Source of the DNA: Zopfochytrium polystomum
Lineage: Eukaryota; Chytridiomycota; Chytridiomycetes; Chytridiales; Chytridiaceae
Reading direction: 5' to 3'
Assembly: GCA_025765615.1 (NCBI GenBank)
Contig: JAIVFJ010000287.1
Location: 1-64,000, forward strand
DNA: 64,000 bases
How positions within the stretch are numbered: position 1 is the first letter of the stretch; each line of letters starts with the position of its first letter. The translations under genes and the position numbers were made by a program. Below are positions 9,922 to 20,062 of the stretch, in pieces. The notes under the pieces are model-generated. The model was not told the origin of the DNA, ran no database searches, and saw only the letters and a program-made list of their open reading frames with translations.

Positions 9922-11128
9922 TTAGACGCGCGACTGGATGCCCAGTCCCATCACCATGGCACGGTGGCTTTCGGCGAGTTGAAGCTCGAGCTGCGCCACG
10001 CGCTTCGCCAAAGTCATTTCGCGGTGGGACGCGTTGTTGCGCTCGTTTTCCAGAACGGCGAGACGGACAAGAAGGTTTGCCTTGTCTTGTTCGAGGCGGC
10101 TGACGTCGGTTTCGAGCGTCTCCAGGCGAGCCGTCTTGCGTGCACGCGACCGGCGGGCCGCCTCGGTGTTCTGGGTCCGATAAAGAGTAGACAGCGGAGA
10201 AAAAGTGAATACAAAAAGCAGGAAAAGAAGAAAAAAAAAAATACAACGAGGAAAGATTCGTCTAAGTTTGTGACACGAAGACTCTTCAAAACGTCCCCCA
10301 CACTCGTAGCAGTACGAGTCTCGCCTCCTCTCCTCGTCTTCACCTTCGAGCGCTTGAGCGCGACCTCGTCGTCTTCATCGCCCACGGGGGAGTCCGTGGC
10401 TTTCCTCTTGGGTGGCTTTTTGGGAGGCGCCGCGAGGGCCGGCACAGAGACCGGAAGAAGCTGACGCGCAACCTGCTCGACAAACGGAATTCCACAGATC
10501 GTCGGGCTGGGCGTCGCAGACGTGTTGGACTGCTGGGGCGACGGGAGGTGGTACCTCGGCGGCTCCTCCTCGACTTTCACAGCGGCGGCCGAGTCGTCGC
10601 ACTCCGGAACCGGCTTCAAAGGCGAGGATTCCAGCACGGCCGCGGTCGACGCCGTGAGAGAGTCCAGCCAGGGCAACAGGTCGGCCGCCGACGGAGCCGC
10701 GAGCTTGGGAATGGTCAGCTCAGGTTCCAGCAGGGGAAACGTGGCGGCCTCAAAGTCGAATTGGCCGGCCTGTTCCTCCTCAGTTCGGGCAAACGGGACT
10801 GCCCCGGTGGCTGCAAACACGTCTCCGCACCCCTCGTTGAACCAGTCGGCGTCATCGAGGGAGTCTGAACCCACACCCACACAGAGAGCAAGCTTTCGTT
10901 ACTAACGCAAACCGGAACGGAGGAAGAATTGAGGGGGGAAGGGTAAGGGACATTTTTCACACCATAGTTCAATTCCGAGAGGAACGTAAAATCGTTCGTA
11001 ATTTCATCCAAGAACTGCTGCGTGATTTCTTCGACCGGAGCGCTGCAGGCCGGCGGAAACTGCGACTCCTTCACTTCTTGCGACCCCAGTCCCGCAAACG
11101 GGACCGGTTGGGCTTTGATGTAGCACAT
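9922..11128 (-). CDS. Gcn4/Cpc1-type bZIP transcription factor, three exons
   Basis: Exons 11128-10963, 10864-10344 and 10170-9922 join in frame to 311 residues. The last exon is the DNA-binding module. It has the basic region NTEAARRSRARKTARLE, nearly the Gcn4 pattern, followed by leucine-zipper heptads through LETDVSRLEQDKANLL and VAQLELQLAE. The N-terminal part is acidic and hydrophobic (DDADWFNEGCG, WLDSLTAS), as expected of activation segments. A Lys/Arg stretch (PPKKPPKRKATD) may be a nuclear signal. Gcn4-like factors activate amino-acid biosynthesis genes in starvation. The intron falls exactly before the basic region. The assignment to the Gcn4 class rests on the basic region only. 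Confidence 0.88.
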
Positions 11129-11705
11129 GCTTCAAGGGCGGACTGGTCCAGAGCCCTTGATCCTTCTGATGAAAACTTTTGGGCAAGGGCGGCCCCTTTG
11201 ATGGGATTACTTCAATGCTGTCCGATTGCTAACCTGGGGTAGAGGCAATGCAGGGGGAAGGGGCGTTGCAAAGTAAATTAGAAAGGTGAAGAGAAGAGGC
11301 AGCGCGCCCGGTTTGAAAGTGGGGTGGGGTGATGGAGTGCGGTGGAGAGTCGGGAACTTGTAGATGGGTTTGCTTCGCGATGGACGACGTGAGCAGGCCC
11401 TCGCCACCACCGCTTTGAGGGACACCCGCAGCTGTCTTCGGGCTCCCAGCCCGTCTGTCGGCACAGGGCTTGAGACAAGTGCTTGGATGGCAGGTAGGCA
11501 GGCAGGCTCTCGACCGACCGCTGTCAAGGCGGGCTCGACCGCTGCGGCTCTGGCGGGGAAGGCAGGCTGGCTGGCGGGTTCGGGTCGGGTCGGACGGGTG
11601 GTCGGAGTGTGGCGATCGCTCGCTGTCGCTGCCCACTCCCCCGCCCTCTCTCACTCACCCAAGGAAATCGTGATTTTCTGTTTTCCAACGTTTTTTTCTT
11701 CTTCT

Positions 11706-11707
<2 letters not shown>

Positions 11708-11742
<35 letters not shown>
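11708..11742. repeat. Poly-T tract
   Basis: Roughly 35 consecutive T residues after a CTT run. On the minus strand this is a poly-A tract upstream of the bZIP gene. It could be nucleosome-depleting or the tail of a retroposed sequence. Confidence 0.9.
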
Positions 11743-11965
11743 CTCCCCCTTTTCCTCGACGGCGATATATTTCCCGACGAAAAAATTGTAAATAATTCTT
11801 TTTCCATTTTTTTTTCTTTTTTTTTTTTTTTTTTGCTGCATTGGACCTCTGCCTGGCGCCTGCCGGCGGGGCACTTCCAAACTTGGAAGGGTGACTCAAG
11901 TTGAGGTAGGTCCGCTCTCCTTTTAACTTTTTTCTTTTTTTTTTGCGATTGAGGGGGCCCAATGA

Positions 11966-11968
<3 letters not shown>

Positions 11969-12014
<46 letters not shown>
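11969..12014. repeat. CA dinucleotide microsatellite
   Basis: About 23 uninterrupted CA units. No gene is adjacent on either side within 800 bp. Confidence 0.95.
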
Positions 12015-12015
<1 letters not shown>

Positions 12016-12965
12016 CACAGCGAGTGATCGTCGTTTGGTTTTTGTACGTTTTTTCTTTTTGTTTACAGTGACTTTGTTTAATTTTTTTTCTATTTCCGTT
12101 TCTTTCCTCGTTTTCAATTTTTTTTTTTTTGGGAGGGGACAGCCTGGCAAGATGGGGAAAGGGGGGGGGGGGGGGCGACACCGACAGCACTGTTTTGATG
12201 ATAACGCGCTGTTAATGATGATGATGATGATGATGTTGACACGCAAGAATAGGCAAGGATTTGCGCTGAGAATATGACAGGGAAAAAGAAGAGAAGAAAA
12301 GAACAGAACAGGAAAGAACAGAAAGAAAAAAATAAAAAATAAAAGAAAAGTAGGCATCGCATGTTAAATGTGCGTGCACAGTCAGGACCAAGCCTACTTT
12401 GCTTCACTGAACCAGCGACCACCAACACATCATGGCAATGAGATTCTTGAGAATCTCACAGAAGGTGTTGACAAAGTATAGATTCTGGATGAGCTCTTAC
12501 TTCACATGGCCCTATCTGAAGGAGGTGTCGATCATGGTTGTTCCCATAATCTTTCTAAAATTTCCACTTTGCAAACTTGACAAGTTTCCCGCTCTAATTC
12601 TGGTGCACAGTCAGGGGACAAAAGTCTTCAACATGGTGTTGGTACAAACCCTCTATTCATCCTATCCAAACAAAAAAAAAAAAAAAAATAAGCAAAAGTA
12701 AAATGTGTATACAGAGCAGCTGCCTCAATATGTCGTGATCCCTTTGTTTTAGATTACAGCCTTACGCCCCCAACAAGAGCCTAGCTGGGAAAGCATGGTA
12801 TGAGATCCTCCAGTATCTCTCATATGGTGTTGGTCATAATTTAGATTCTTCAGCTCTTACTTTACTATGATTTGGCACAACCCGCTGTATATTTTTATGA
12901 GAAGTATGCCTATTAGAAAGAGGAATTGATTCCAGTCGTTTCCCCAATTTATTTTTCCACTATGT

Positions 12966-13318
12966 TGTCAGGAACAGGGCAGGACAGGACAAGGCAGACA
13001 AGGAACTGAGAGGAGTGATGATTGTATTGGAAACAATAATTCACTTGAGGGATGGGACAGGTCCCCCATCCCCCTTTTATACCTTTTGAGAGTCTTCCTT
13101 GTCAAGACTCAAAGAAAGTTCCAGAAAGAGCAATTAGTAATATAATGATACCAATGATACCAATGACAACAAGACAAGTCAGGAAAGCAAAGAAGTTTCC
13201 AGAAGGTTCCACAAGGTTCCTTGAAGGAATGTTCTAGAAGGTTCCAGAAGGTTCCAGAAGGTTCCATGAAGAAATGTTCTAGAAGGTTCCAGAGGTTTCC
13301 AGAGGGTGATTCATAACA
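12966..13318 (-). mobile_element. LTR family A, solo copy (353 bp)
   Basis: Complete on the minus strand from TGTTATGAATCACC to CCTGACA. The plus-strand flanks are TATGT on the left and TATGC on the right, a target-site duplication with one mismatch. No internal retroelement sequence follows on either side, so this is a solo LTR. It contains a TATA box and the pentamer array listed separately. An equally long copy lies 267 bp away in the opposite orientation. Confidence 0.85.
13191..13290 (-). promoter_or_regulatory. Heat-shock-element-like pentamer array in LTR A
   Basis: Mirror image of the array at 13614-13713. AGAAG and GTTCC pentamers follow each other in 5-bp register, with a few spacer pentamers that keep the register. 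Alternating nGAAn/nTTCn units are the binding site of trimeric heat-shock factor. The TATA box lies downstream on the same strand. Confidence 0.7.
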
Positions 13319-13585
13319 TATGCAGACTAAATTTTGTCTAATGCCACTCTCCATGTAATAGCTGCCTTTGGAGAAGTAACCTCACTAACCCAATTATACA
13401 ACCAACCCAACCAATAAATGCCATTTCTAAAGAATTAGATTTGTACTGCTAATGTTAGCAGCCCTCTGAACCTTTCTTTCCCCTCTTTCTGGAGGAAGCC
13501 TGCATGGGCCTCTCCAACCAGCTGTCACAGGCTTGAAAAGAATTCACACAAGGATACCTCAGTGTGAAAAACAATCACGGAGAAC

Positions 13586-13938
13586 TGTTATGAATCACCC
13601 TCTGGAAACCTCTGGAACCTTCTAGAACATTCCTTCATGGAACCTTCTGGAACCTTCTGGAACCTTCTAGAACATTCCTTCATGGAACCTTGTGGAACCT
13701 TCTGGAACCTTCTTTGCTTTCCTGACTTGTCTTGTTGTCATTGGTATCATTGGTATCATCGTATTACTAATTGCTCTTTCTGGAACTTTCTTGGAGTCTT
13801 GACAAGGAACACTCTCAAAAGGTATAAAAGGGGGATGGGGGACCTGTCCCATCCCTCAAGTGAATTATTGTTTCCAATACAATCATCACTCCTCTCAGTT
13901 CCTTGTCTGCCTTGTCCTGTCCTGCCCTGTTCCTGACA
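13586..13938 (+). mobile_element. LTR family A, solo copy with perfect 5-bp target duplication
   Basis: Complete LTR of 353 bp from TGTTATGAATCACC to CCTGACA. It is flanked on both sides by AGAAC (13581-13585 and 13939-13943), a perfect 5-bp target-site duplication. A TATA box (GGTATAAAAGG) lies at 13821-13831. No internal region adjoins it, so it arose by LTR-LTR recombination. Length and ends equal the inverted copy at 12966-13318. Confidence 0.9.
13614..13713 (+). promoter_or_regulatory. Heat-shock-element-like pentamer array in LTR A
   Basis: Twenty consecutive pentamers in strict 5-bp register, of which 17 match nGAAn or nTTCn. The opening is GGAAC-CTTCT-AGAAC-ATTCC. The exceptions are two TTCAT spacers and one CTTGT. 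The array ends about 108 bp upstream of the LTR TATA box. The established heat-shock-factor site is three or more alternating nGAAn units; this array far exceeds that. Confidence 0.75.
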
Positions 13939-14231
13939 AGAACCTTTGACTGTCCATGATGCACTGCTATGGAGCAGCGAGATAGGACACCCTCGTAGTA
14001 TGACGATGGGTGTGAGATATAGCGCCGATGTCGCTCAGCGACATCAACTGTAGATAGAACTCCAACCACGCATGAGCGATGTTGGAGGCACGATAGAATG
14101 CCGACGTCGCCTAGCGACGACAATTGTAGATAGAACTCCAACGGAGGGAGGATAGCGTGTCGATGTCGCACAGTGACATCAGGATGCTGTAGGATGCCAT
14201 TGTCAATGACAATGGAGGAGATAAGATGCTT
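13939..14231. repeat. Hairpin-forming tandem repeat, three units
   Basis: Three diverged units each contain an inverted repeat with a 3-nt loop: GATGTCGC-TCA-GCGACATC near 14031, GACGTCGC-CTA-GCGACGAC near 14103 and GATGTCGC-ACA-GTGACATC near 14162. The first two are followed by GTAGATAGAACTCCAAC. Unit 2 has a paired T-A to C-G change and one A-A mismatch; unit 3 has one G-U-type pair. No coding potential. Confidence 0.65.
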
Positions 14232-14550
14232 GTGAGACTGTGCTCTCTAAATCCTCACCCTGGGCTATGGGTGGCAAATAGAGCAATGACCTAAATACCA
14301 ATCCTGAAAAGTGAAAAGGGGCAAAAAGGAGATGTCTAGGGGCCACTAGACAGGACAATGTATTTGGTCTTAAGAAGCCCAAGAAACACAATGAAACTCT
14401 CTTACTACACACAAAGAGAAGACTCTCACACTCAGACCAAAGGCAACTGTGAAAAGGTGGCACACTGGCAAAGAATGTGCAGGGTTCTCTGGTCCATGAC
14501 ACAGAGTGGGCCAAATGGGAGGCAAAAGCCAAAGCCAAAGGGGACCAGGA
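14232..14550. repeat. Dispersed repeat R1, copy 2
   Basis: Second copy of the repeat at 645-965, same orientation, with substitutions and small indels. It starts GTGAGACTGTGCTCTC and ends near GGCAAAAGCCAAAGCC. Confidence 0.6.
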
Positions 14551-14771
14551 AATCCAGTAACAATGTCACGTCATTCGCCAATCTTGATGCTGTGTTGAGC
14601 TGCGAGTGTAGCAAGATCAAGAAGAAAGACAGAATCTTGAGTGAATAGCATCCCAGCAGTTGAGTCTTGGAGGACATGTGACACAGAGAGGGGTGGTTCC
14701 TTGAGTGATGGGGCATGAAGCACATTGTGGAGCACCACATCAAAACCAGGAAAAGTGAGAGTGACAGATGC

Positions 14772-15947
14772 AATTCCTTAGATGCGGCATGCGTGGTGTT
14801 TGGTTTCCAATCGTTGGCACTCAGTGAATTGCTCCTGTTGAGGGATCATTGTGGGTACAGCTCCAGAATCGATCATGTATGGAAGAGAGACAATGCCTGT
14901 GTGTGATGCGCTCACTGTTGCAGTGTTTCTGTAGATTATTGAAGCAGGTGTCATTGTTTTGAAGTGCTGCCACAAAAGGTCCAAAATGAGTATGAGCTGA
15001 GCCACATGCGAGGTCTGTGCACAGTTTGCTCTGCAGTTTGCGCACAAACTCATCAAGTCAGTTCTGGCCATAACCTTGGATGAACAGCTGCTGAAGTCGC
15101 TCCATCCTGCACACATAAGAATTCAGATCTTGATAACGCAAGGGGCTTTGAGTGTCTGTGCGTAGCTGCAGCCCCAACCATCCATTTTCAAAATCATCAA
15201 TCGAGCTGGATGGGCAGGCATTGTTTGAATGTTCCGCAAATGGCAGCCACACAGTCTTGATGGAGGTGAATGTTGCTGCAGAGCTCAAACAAGTGCGAGG
15301 TCTCTGGGAGACTGATCATCAAAGCTGACTGAGCTGTTTCGTTCTCCTTGATGAAGGTGGCGTGCATCTTCAGCACAGCATTCATGAACTCTGATGAAGT
15401 CATGATGTGATGCTGAATCTGGAACTTGACAGTTGTTTCAACAGTCACAATTGATCCAGCATTAGCTAACTCAGTGGCAGTCGGTTCATAGAGGTTGCTC
15501 AGTGAAAGTGCCAGCCTTTGGCTCTGGTGTGCTGTGCCGACCATTTTGACAGTGCAGCCAGAAACGCCATCCATCCCACTGATCCTTGGGTAGGTGTGTG
15601 ACGTATGTATGGTAGGCCTCCTTGTTGCAGAAAGGCCTCTTGAGAGGGAATAGGTCCGTCCACATTAGGTCCTGGATTCCTTTTTTGCCAATAACCTTGA
15701 TCTGAAGGTTGCTAATAAAGTCATTGAATTCTGTCGGCCTCTTGCCAGTGAACATGCCAACAAAAGAGTTTAGGTTGGACAACATTGTGTTGTGTGTACT
15801 GACGATCCTGTTGCAGGAGAAAAACAAAAGCTGGAAATTTTCGGAGGAGTTGCTTGACAGTGTGGCAGTGACAAATAGTGACTCTAGGAGTTGTTTAATG
15901 CTGCACTTGATGGAAAAATGATCCAGGATAGAAGATGTGTGTTTCAC
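14772..15947 (-). pseudogene. Decayed Ty1/copia gag-protease region
   Basis: Successive minus-strand frames carry pieces of a retrotransposon polyprotein broken by frameshifts. Near 14860-14895 the peptide YMIDSGAVPTMIPQQEQF matches the copia protease signature, where D-S-G-A holds the catalytic aspartate. Upstream, 15947-15486 encodes MFTGKRPTEFNDFISNLQ, resembling a gag segment. The leader repeat and a family B LTR lie on the 5' side, as in the copia element at 43908-46801. Integrase, reverse transcriptase and RNase H are absent, so the copy is truncated and inactive. Confidence 0.6.
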
Positions 15948-15989
15948 ACAATGCTTTTTGCAAGCTGATTGATGGACGATAAATTCGAA

Positions 15990-16845
15990 AATTGGAATAG
16001 CTGGTTGGCACTGTTAAGGAAAGACTGTGGGCTGAATTTCAGACCGAAAATCAAAGTTTTGGTAGTAATGTGCTTGAGGGAGTGTTGTAGAGCGAGATGG
16101 AGAGAACTTAGAGCAATCTGGTGTGCAGCTGGGTGACTTGTCACACAGGAAAGGACAAAATGGTGGTTGGAGGTAGTGGTAGTTCGACTTTTGGACCCCC
16201 CTAATCAAAATCTCTTTTAGCTCCTGCTGTAGGCGTTGTAGAAGGGCGCATTGGGTATCAATGGAAGAGCAGAAGCAGGCAAATACAGCTGTGTAAGGGC
16301 GTCCTCTGATTGCTTCTCCCCATCGAGACAATGTCATGCAAAGTTGAGGAAGCGTTTTTTCAACTTTGGAGGCCAATCAAATCCTGTAGAGACAACATAG
16401 AGAGCTGTGTGATAGCTTGTTCGAAAGAAGAGAATCAGAGCTTTCAAATGCACCATTGCAAGGCTGGATTGGATGATGGAGTCGGCTGGGAGAGGGCGTC
16501 GAAAATTTTGGGCCTCCCAATGAAATGATTTCTAAAGTTGAGATTGGCTGATTCTGTTTGTTGGAGGTGGTAGAGATTGTCGTTTTGAGCTACAATCTGT
16601 GGTTGATGCAGCCAGATAGCTGGCATGCTGTTGTGTAAACTGTCTACTCTGAATGAGGGAGTGGAAGGAGTGAAGGGATATCCTTTCTGAGTCAGGACTT
16701 GGAAGTTTGTGGTTTCATTCAGCTGGTCTGCATTCCTCTTTCTTCCCCGATTGCGGCAGGAAAACCCATGATAGTGGCAACTGACCATGTCAACCAAATA
16801 AATCAGTCTACTCTGAGTGAGTGAGTGGAAGGAGTGACTGATATA
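15990..16845 (-). repeat. Copia leader repeat, copy 1
   Basis: Related to 41442-42060 (plus) and 45890-46572 (minus). Landmarks are the segments encoding CTACCACCTCCAACAAACAG and CATTTCATTGGGAGG-type phrases. It follows a family B LTR in sense direction and is the untranslated 5' internal region of the copia element, with several internal GAGTAGAC motifs. Confidence 0.65.
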
Positions 16846-17098
16846 ATTGTTGCAAGGTGAGTGTGACTGCACAGGGTAAAAGCTTCTTCTATATAATCTG
16901 CTTGAGCAGAGGAGGAGGAAAACTGTTTACACCATTTTTCTGTTCCACTATATACTTGGACTATTTGTCAACAGCTCAAGTCAGCACCCAGGTCCGCATT
17001 GGTGTTGGCTTGCTCTCCCCAAGGGAATCCTGTAGAATGATAACTGGCAGTCACAGTAGGTTCAGGTCTGTCGTGTGCTGCTAATCAAGTTCCACCAA
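16846..17098 (-). mobile_element. LTR family B, degenerate 5' LTR
   Basis: Minus-strand family B sequence with both ends eroded; the GAGCAGAGGAGGAGGAAAAC segment and the CACAGTAGGTTCAGG segment are recognisable. It lies directly upstream, in minus sense, of leader repeat and gag-protease remnants and so is the 5' LTR of that element. Confidence 0.65.
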
Positions 17099-18479
17099 AA
17101 TAAGGCTGGGAAACTGGCGGATACGAATATTCAGACGTCTATATAAATCTCAATCAAAAACCGCAAAAAAAAAAAATAATTGCTAAAATTCTCCAAAAAT
17201 GTGTGCGAAAAATCGAGATTGCCGTGACGCAAATGCAGCAAAAAGTAGCGAAATTTTCAATTGAAAAAATCACCAAAAAATTGGCAACAAAATTCAAGTA
17301 TTCGATTCTCTCATTTCGGATGTAGCTAATCAGATATTTGCTTATTTTTCTTCATTTTTTTCGCAATTGTTTGATGCAGGGCGTCTCGAGAATCTCGATT
17401 TTTCGCGTATTTTTGGAGAATTTTAAAAATATATGCAGTTTTCTTCAAGAATCGCGTTTGAACCAGTTACCGACCCTACTTTTGAAGCCCCGCGGCGCCA
17501 GCTGTGGTCCAGCAACATGGGAGGGAACACCAAGAATCTCTGCAATGAGATCATGCGTGGGAGGTGAGGGAAGGTTGTTGTGTTGACTTGGCAGGAGACA
17601 AAAAAAAAAAAAAAAAACGAAATTCTTTCCGGACGAGGCGAGACAAGGCGCACGGAAAATGGCCTCAGCAAGAGTGCAGTTACTTGGGCAACTTTCTTGT
17701 GTTGTTGTGTGCAGTGCCCCCATTGGAACGTGAAGCTCTCAAACACACACACTCACACACCACCCAGTCCCACCCTCGCAGCAGAAGTCTTGCAAGTAAT
17801 CGCCTCCCTTGATTGATGATGACGATGACGATGACGATTGCTGGCCCGGTGCGCGGTGGGCGGCGTGTTGCGAAGCACGCGCTGCGGCGTGCGTGCGTGC
17901 GTTGCGTGCGGGTTAGGTGCGGGCAGTGCACGGCGCGACTGGGCTGGCCACCCACTTTTTTTTTTTTTTTTGCTGCGCGCAAGGCAGAGGGGGGGCTTTG
18001 CGGATCTGGCAAAACTCAGTCACGAGACCACGTGGTGCACGCCCCCTTTATCGCTTTTTTATTTGATTGTTTTGATTCGTACAGAAAAAAAAAAAAAAAA
18101 AAAGAAAAGTAAAGAATTCGTGGGTGGAGGGTCGCGTGGCTCTCAAACGTTGTAAAGAATGTATGGATTATCCTGCTGCTTGGGTGGTCAGGCAGTCTGT
18201 CTCTCTGTCTGCCTGCCTGCCTGTAATATGGCCGCTCGGTTCTGGCTCTGCGCAGTGCATGCAGCCGAGGTCCCGAATGGACGTTGGCATTGATCGAGCG
18301 AGAGGAGTTGGGTGGAGAGGGAAGGAGACTGACACGCAGTATGAAAGAGAGGGGGACAGACGGAGGGAGAGTGGAGAGTGATTTGGACCCAACGTGATCT
18401 TCAATCGAATGCTTGCTTGTCCTTGCGGTCAAAGCAGCTGCTGCATTCAATGCAAGGGCCATTTCGGGAAAAGGGAAGG

Positions 18480-18552
18480 AAAGACCGAGAGAGCGAGGAG
18501 AGAGAGGCGGAGAGAGATGGAGAGAGAGAAAGACAGAGAGAGAGCGAGAGAC

Positions 18553-18618
<66 letters not shown>

Positions 18619-18890
18619 CGAGTGAGTTAGTGAGCGAGAGAGACAAGTGGCTGGCGAATAATGCGATCGAAAGGTGGAGGGGTGCAGAGACAGGCGGGGA
18701 GGTCGGAAATGCGGAAGAGAGAAACTTGGGCACATCACAGGGCCATCGACAGCCGTCTTTCTTTTGGAAAGGGAGTCGCTCAGAGAGAGCGAGAGAGAGT
18801 GTGTACCTGTGTTTGTGCGTGAGACAGAGAGAGCACGAGAAAGAGAGAGAGAGAGAAAGAGAGAGAGATAGAGAGAGTGTGTGTGTGTGA
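18480..18890. repeat. GA-rich tract with a pure AG microsatellite
   Basis: About 400 bp of purine-rich sequence on the plus strand. It includes about 27 uninterrupted AG units at 18560-18614 and a shorter AGAG block at 18840-18876. It lies 320-730 bp upstream of the lipase start. The lipase second intron has a complementary CT tract. Confidence 0.9.
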
Positions 18891-19018
18891 GAACGAGAGC
18901 GCGCTTTGTGTGTGTGCACAACGACGGCGCCCGATGCAGCCCAGCCCGGCCTTGCCAACAAACAAACACAAACGCTCGCACGTGAACGAACGAAACGGCT
19001 CGGGATGGAAGTCAAAGC

Positions 19019-19029
19019 CCTTTATAAGG
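19019..19029 (+). promoter_or_regulatory. TATA-like box upstream of the lipase
   Basis: CCTTTATAAGG lies about 185 bp before the lipase ATG and about 130 bp downstream of the GA-rich tract. Position and sequence fit a TATA box; the start site is not determined. Confidence 0.35.
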
Positions 19030-19209
19030 GCCATGCACGCCCTTCGTCTCACATCACATACCCCCGCACCCCGCTCTTTCCTTTCTTTCTTTTTGAAGCA
19101 CCAAGACCTCATTGCAGTCGTCGTCGTACGTCCCCTCAGTCGCACACGACGCGCCCACAGTCACACACACACACACACACACCCGAAAGAGAAACCACAA
19201 AAAAAAAAA

Positions 19210-19956
19210 ATGACCAACCCATTCCTGACCACGTTCCTGCTCTCTTGCCTGCTCGCGCTCTCCGCCTCGGCGGCCCCCGTCCGCCGCGCCGTCAACACGT
19301 TCGCGCCGCTGGCAGCCAACTGGGGCACAAAGGGCAACACGTACCCCATCATCTTCCTGCACGGCCTGATGGGTTGGGGCGAGAAGCCGCTGCTGAACCT
19401 CGCAAACTACTGGGGCGGAATCACGACCAACGGCCTCGCCGTCCTCCGCGCTAAGGGGTACCGCGCTTACGCGCCGCGCATGGGTCCCGTCTCGTCCAAC
19501 TGGGAGTGAGTTGTTGGGGTGCCTCTCCTGTTTTTTTGTATTTTTTTTTTTTTTTTTTTGTGGTTTGTTTGATTTCCGCTGTGCGTCGTTCCTTGGCCCC
19601 TGTGTCTCTCTTCTCTCGTCACTCGTCACTCGTCTCCTGACCTGAACCCGACCGGACCCCGTTCCCAAACCCCAGACGCGCGTGCGAGGCGTACGCGCAG
19701 ATTGTCGGCAAGAAGGTGGACTATGGCATCGCGCGCGCGAAGCAGTTTGGCCACGACCGTTTCGGCGACGACTTTACTGGCAGCGGATTTTACCCGGAGT
19801 TTGCCACGTGCGCAGACTGCAAGGTTCACCTCGTCGGACACAGGTTGGTGAAAATCAATTCGCTCACAGATTTTTGTATGATTTGCTGACAATTTTTTTT
19901 TTTTTTCTGTTGACTTTTTTGTTCCGCCTCGATTTGCGGCTTGCTTGGTCCCTTGA

Positions 19957-19992
<36 letters not shown>

Positions 19993-19994
19993 CT

Positions 19995-20062
<68 letters not shown>

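Larger units (their letters stand above)
11129..12965. other. bZIP 5' region and simple-sequence tracts
   Basis: The first 670 bp is the bZIP leader and promoter region; the minus strand has no ATG between 11129 and about 11800. Beyond it lie a poly-T run (11708-11742), a second T-rich run (11806-11834), a CA repeat, a G-run (12163-12175) and a short ATG-trinucleotide run (12217-12236). From 12360 to 12965 I see nothing recognisable. Confidence 0.55.
17099..19209. other. Lipase upstream region, mostly simple sequence
   Basis: 17100-17450 is AT-rich with no feature I recognise. 17590-17610 and 18083-18103 are A-runs, 17955-17970 a T-run, and 17815-17838 a GAT-type run. From 18340 to 18890 the plus strand is almost pure GA. 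Long open frames in this part are artefacts of the repeats. 18900-19209 should contain the lipase promoter and leader. Confidence 0.5.

Noticed and set aside
12476..12860. A diverged duplication (12476-12545 against 12806-12860)
   Set aside because: Only short patches such as GAGCTCTTACTT-like words match; the similarity is too weak to claim.
13586..13713. A CRISPR-like repeat array
   Set aside because: The repeating pentamers have no spacers, lie inside an LTR and the genome is eukaryotic.
15058..15288. A real small minus-strand gene
   Set aside because: It lies between other frame-shifted pieces of the copia gag-protease region and is part of that decayed element.
18016..18981. A 321-residue Ser/Leu-rich minus-strand protein
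   Set aside because: It is the translation of the CT side of the GA-rich tract, with no start context, no domain and microsatellite-derived repeats.
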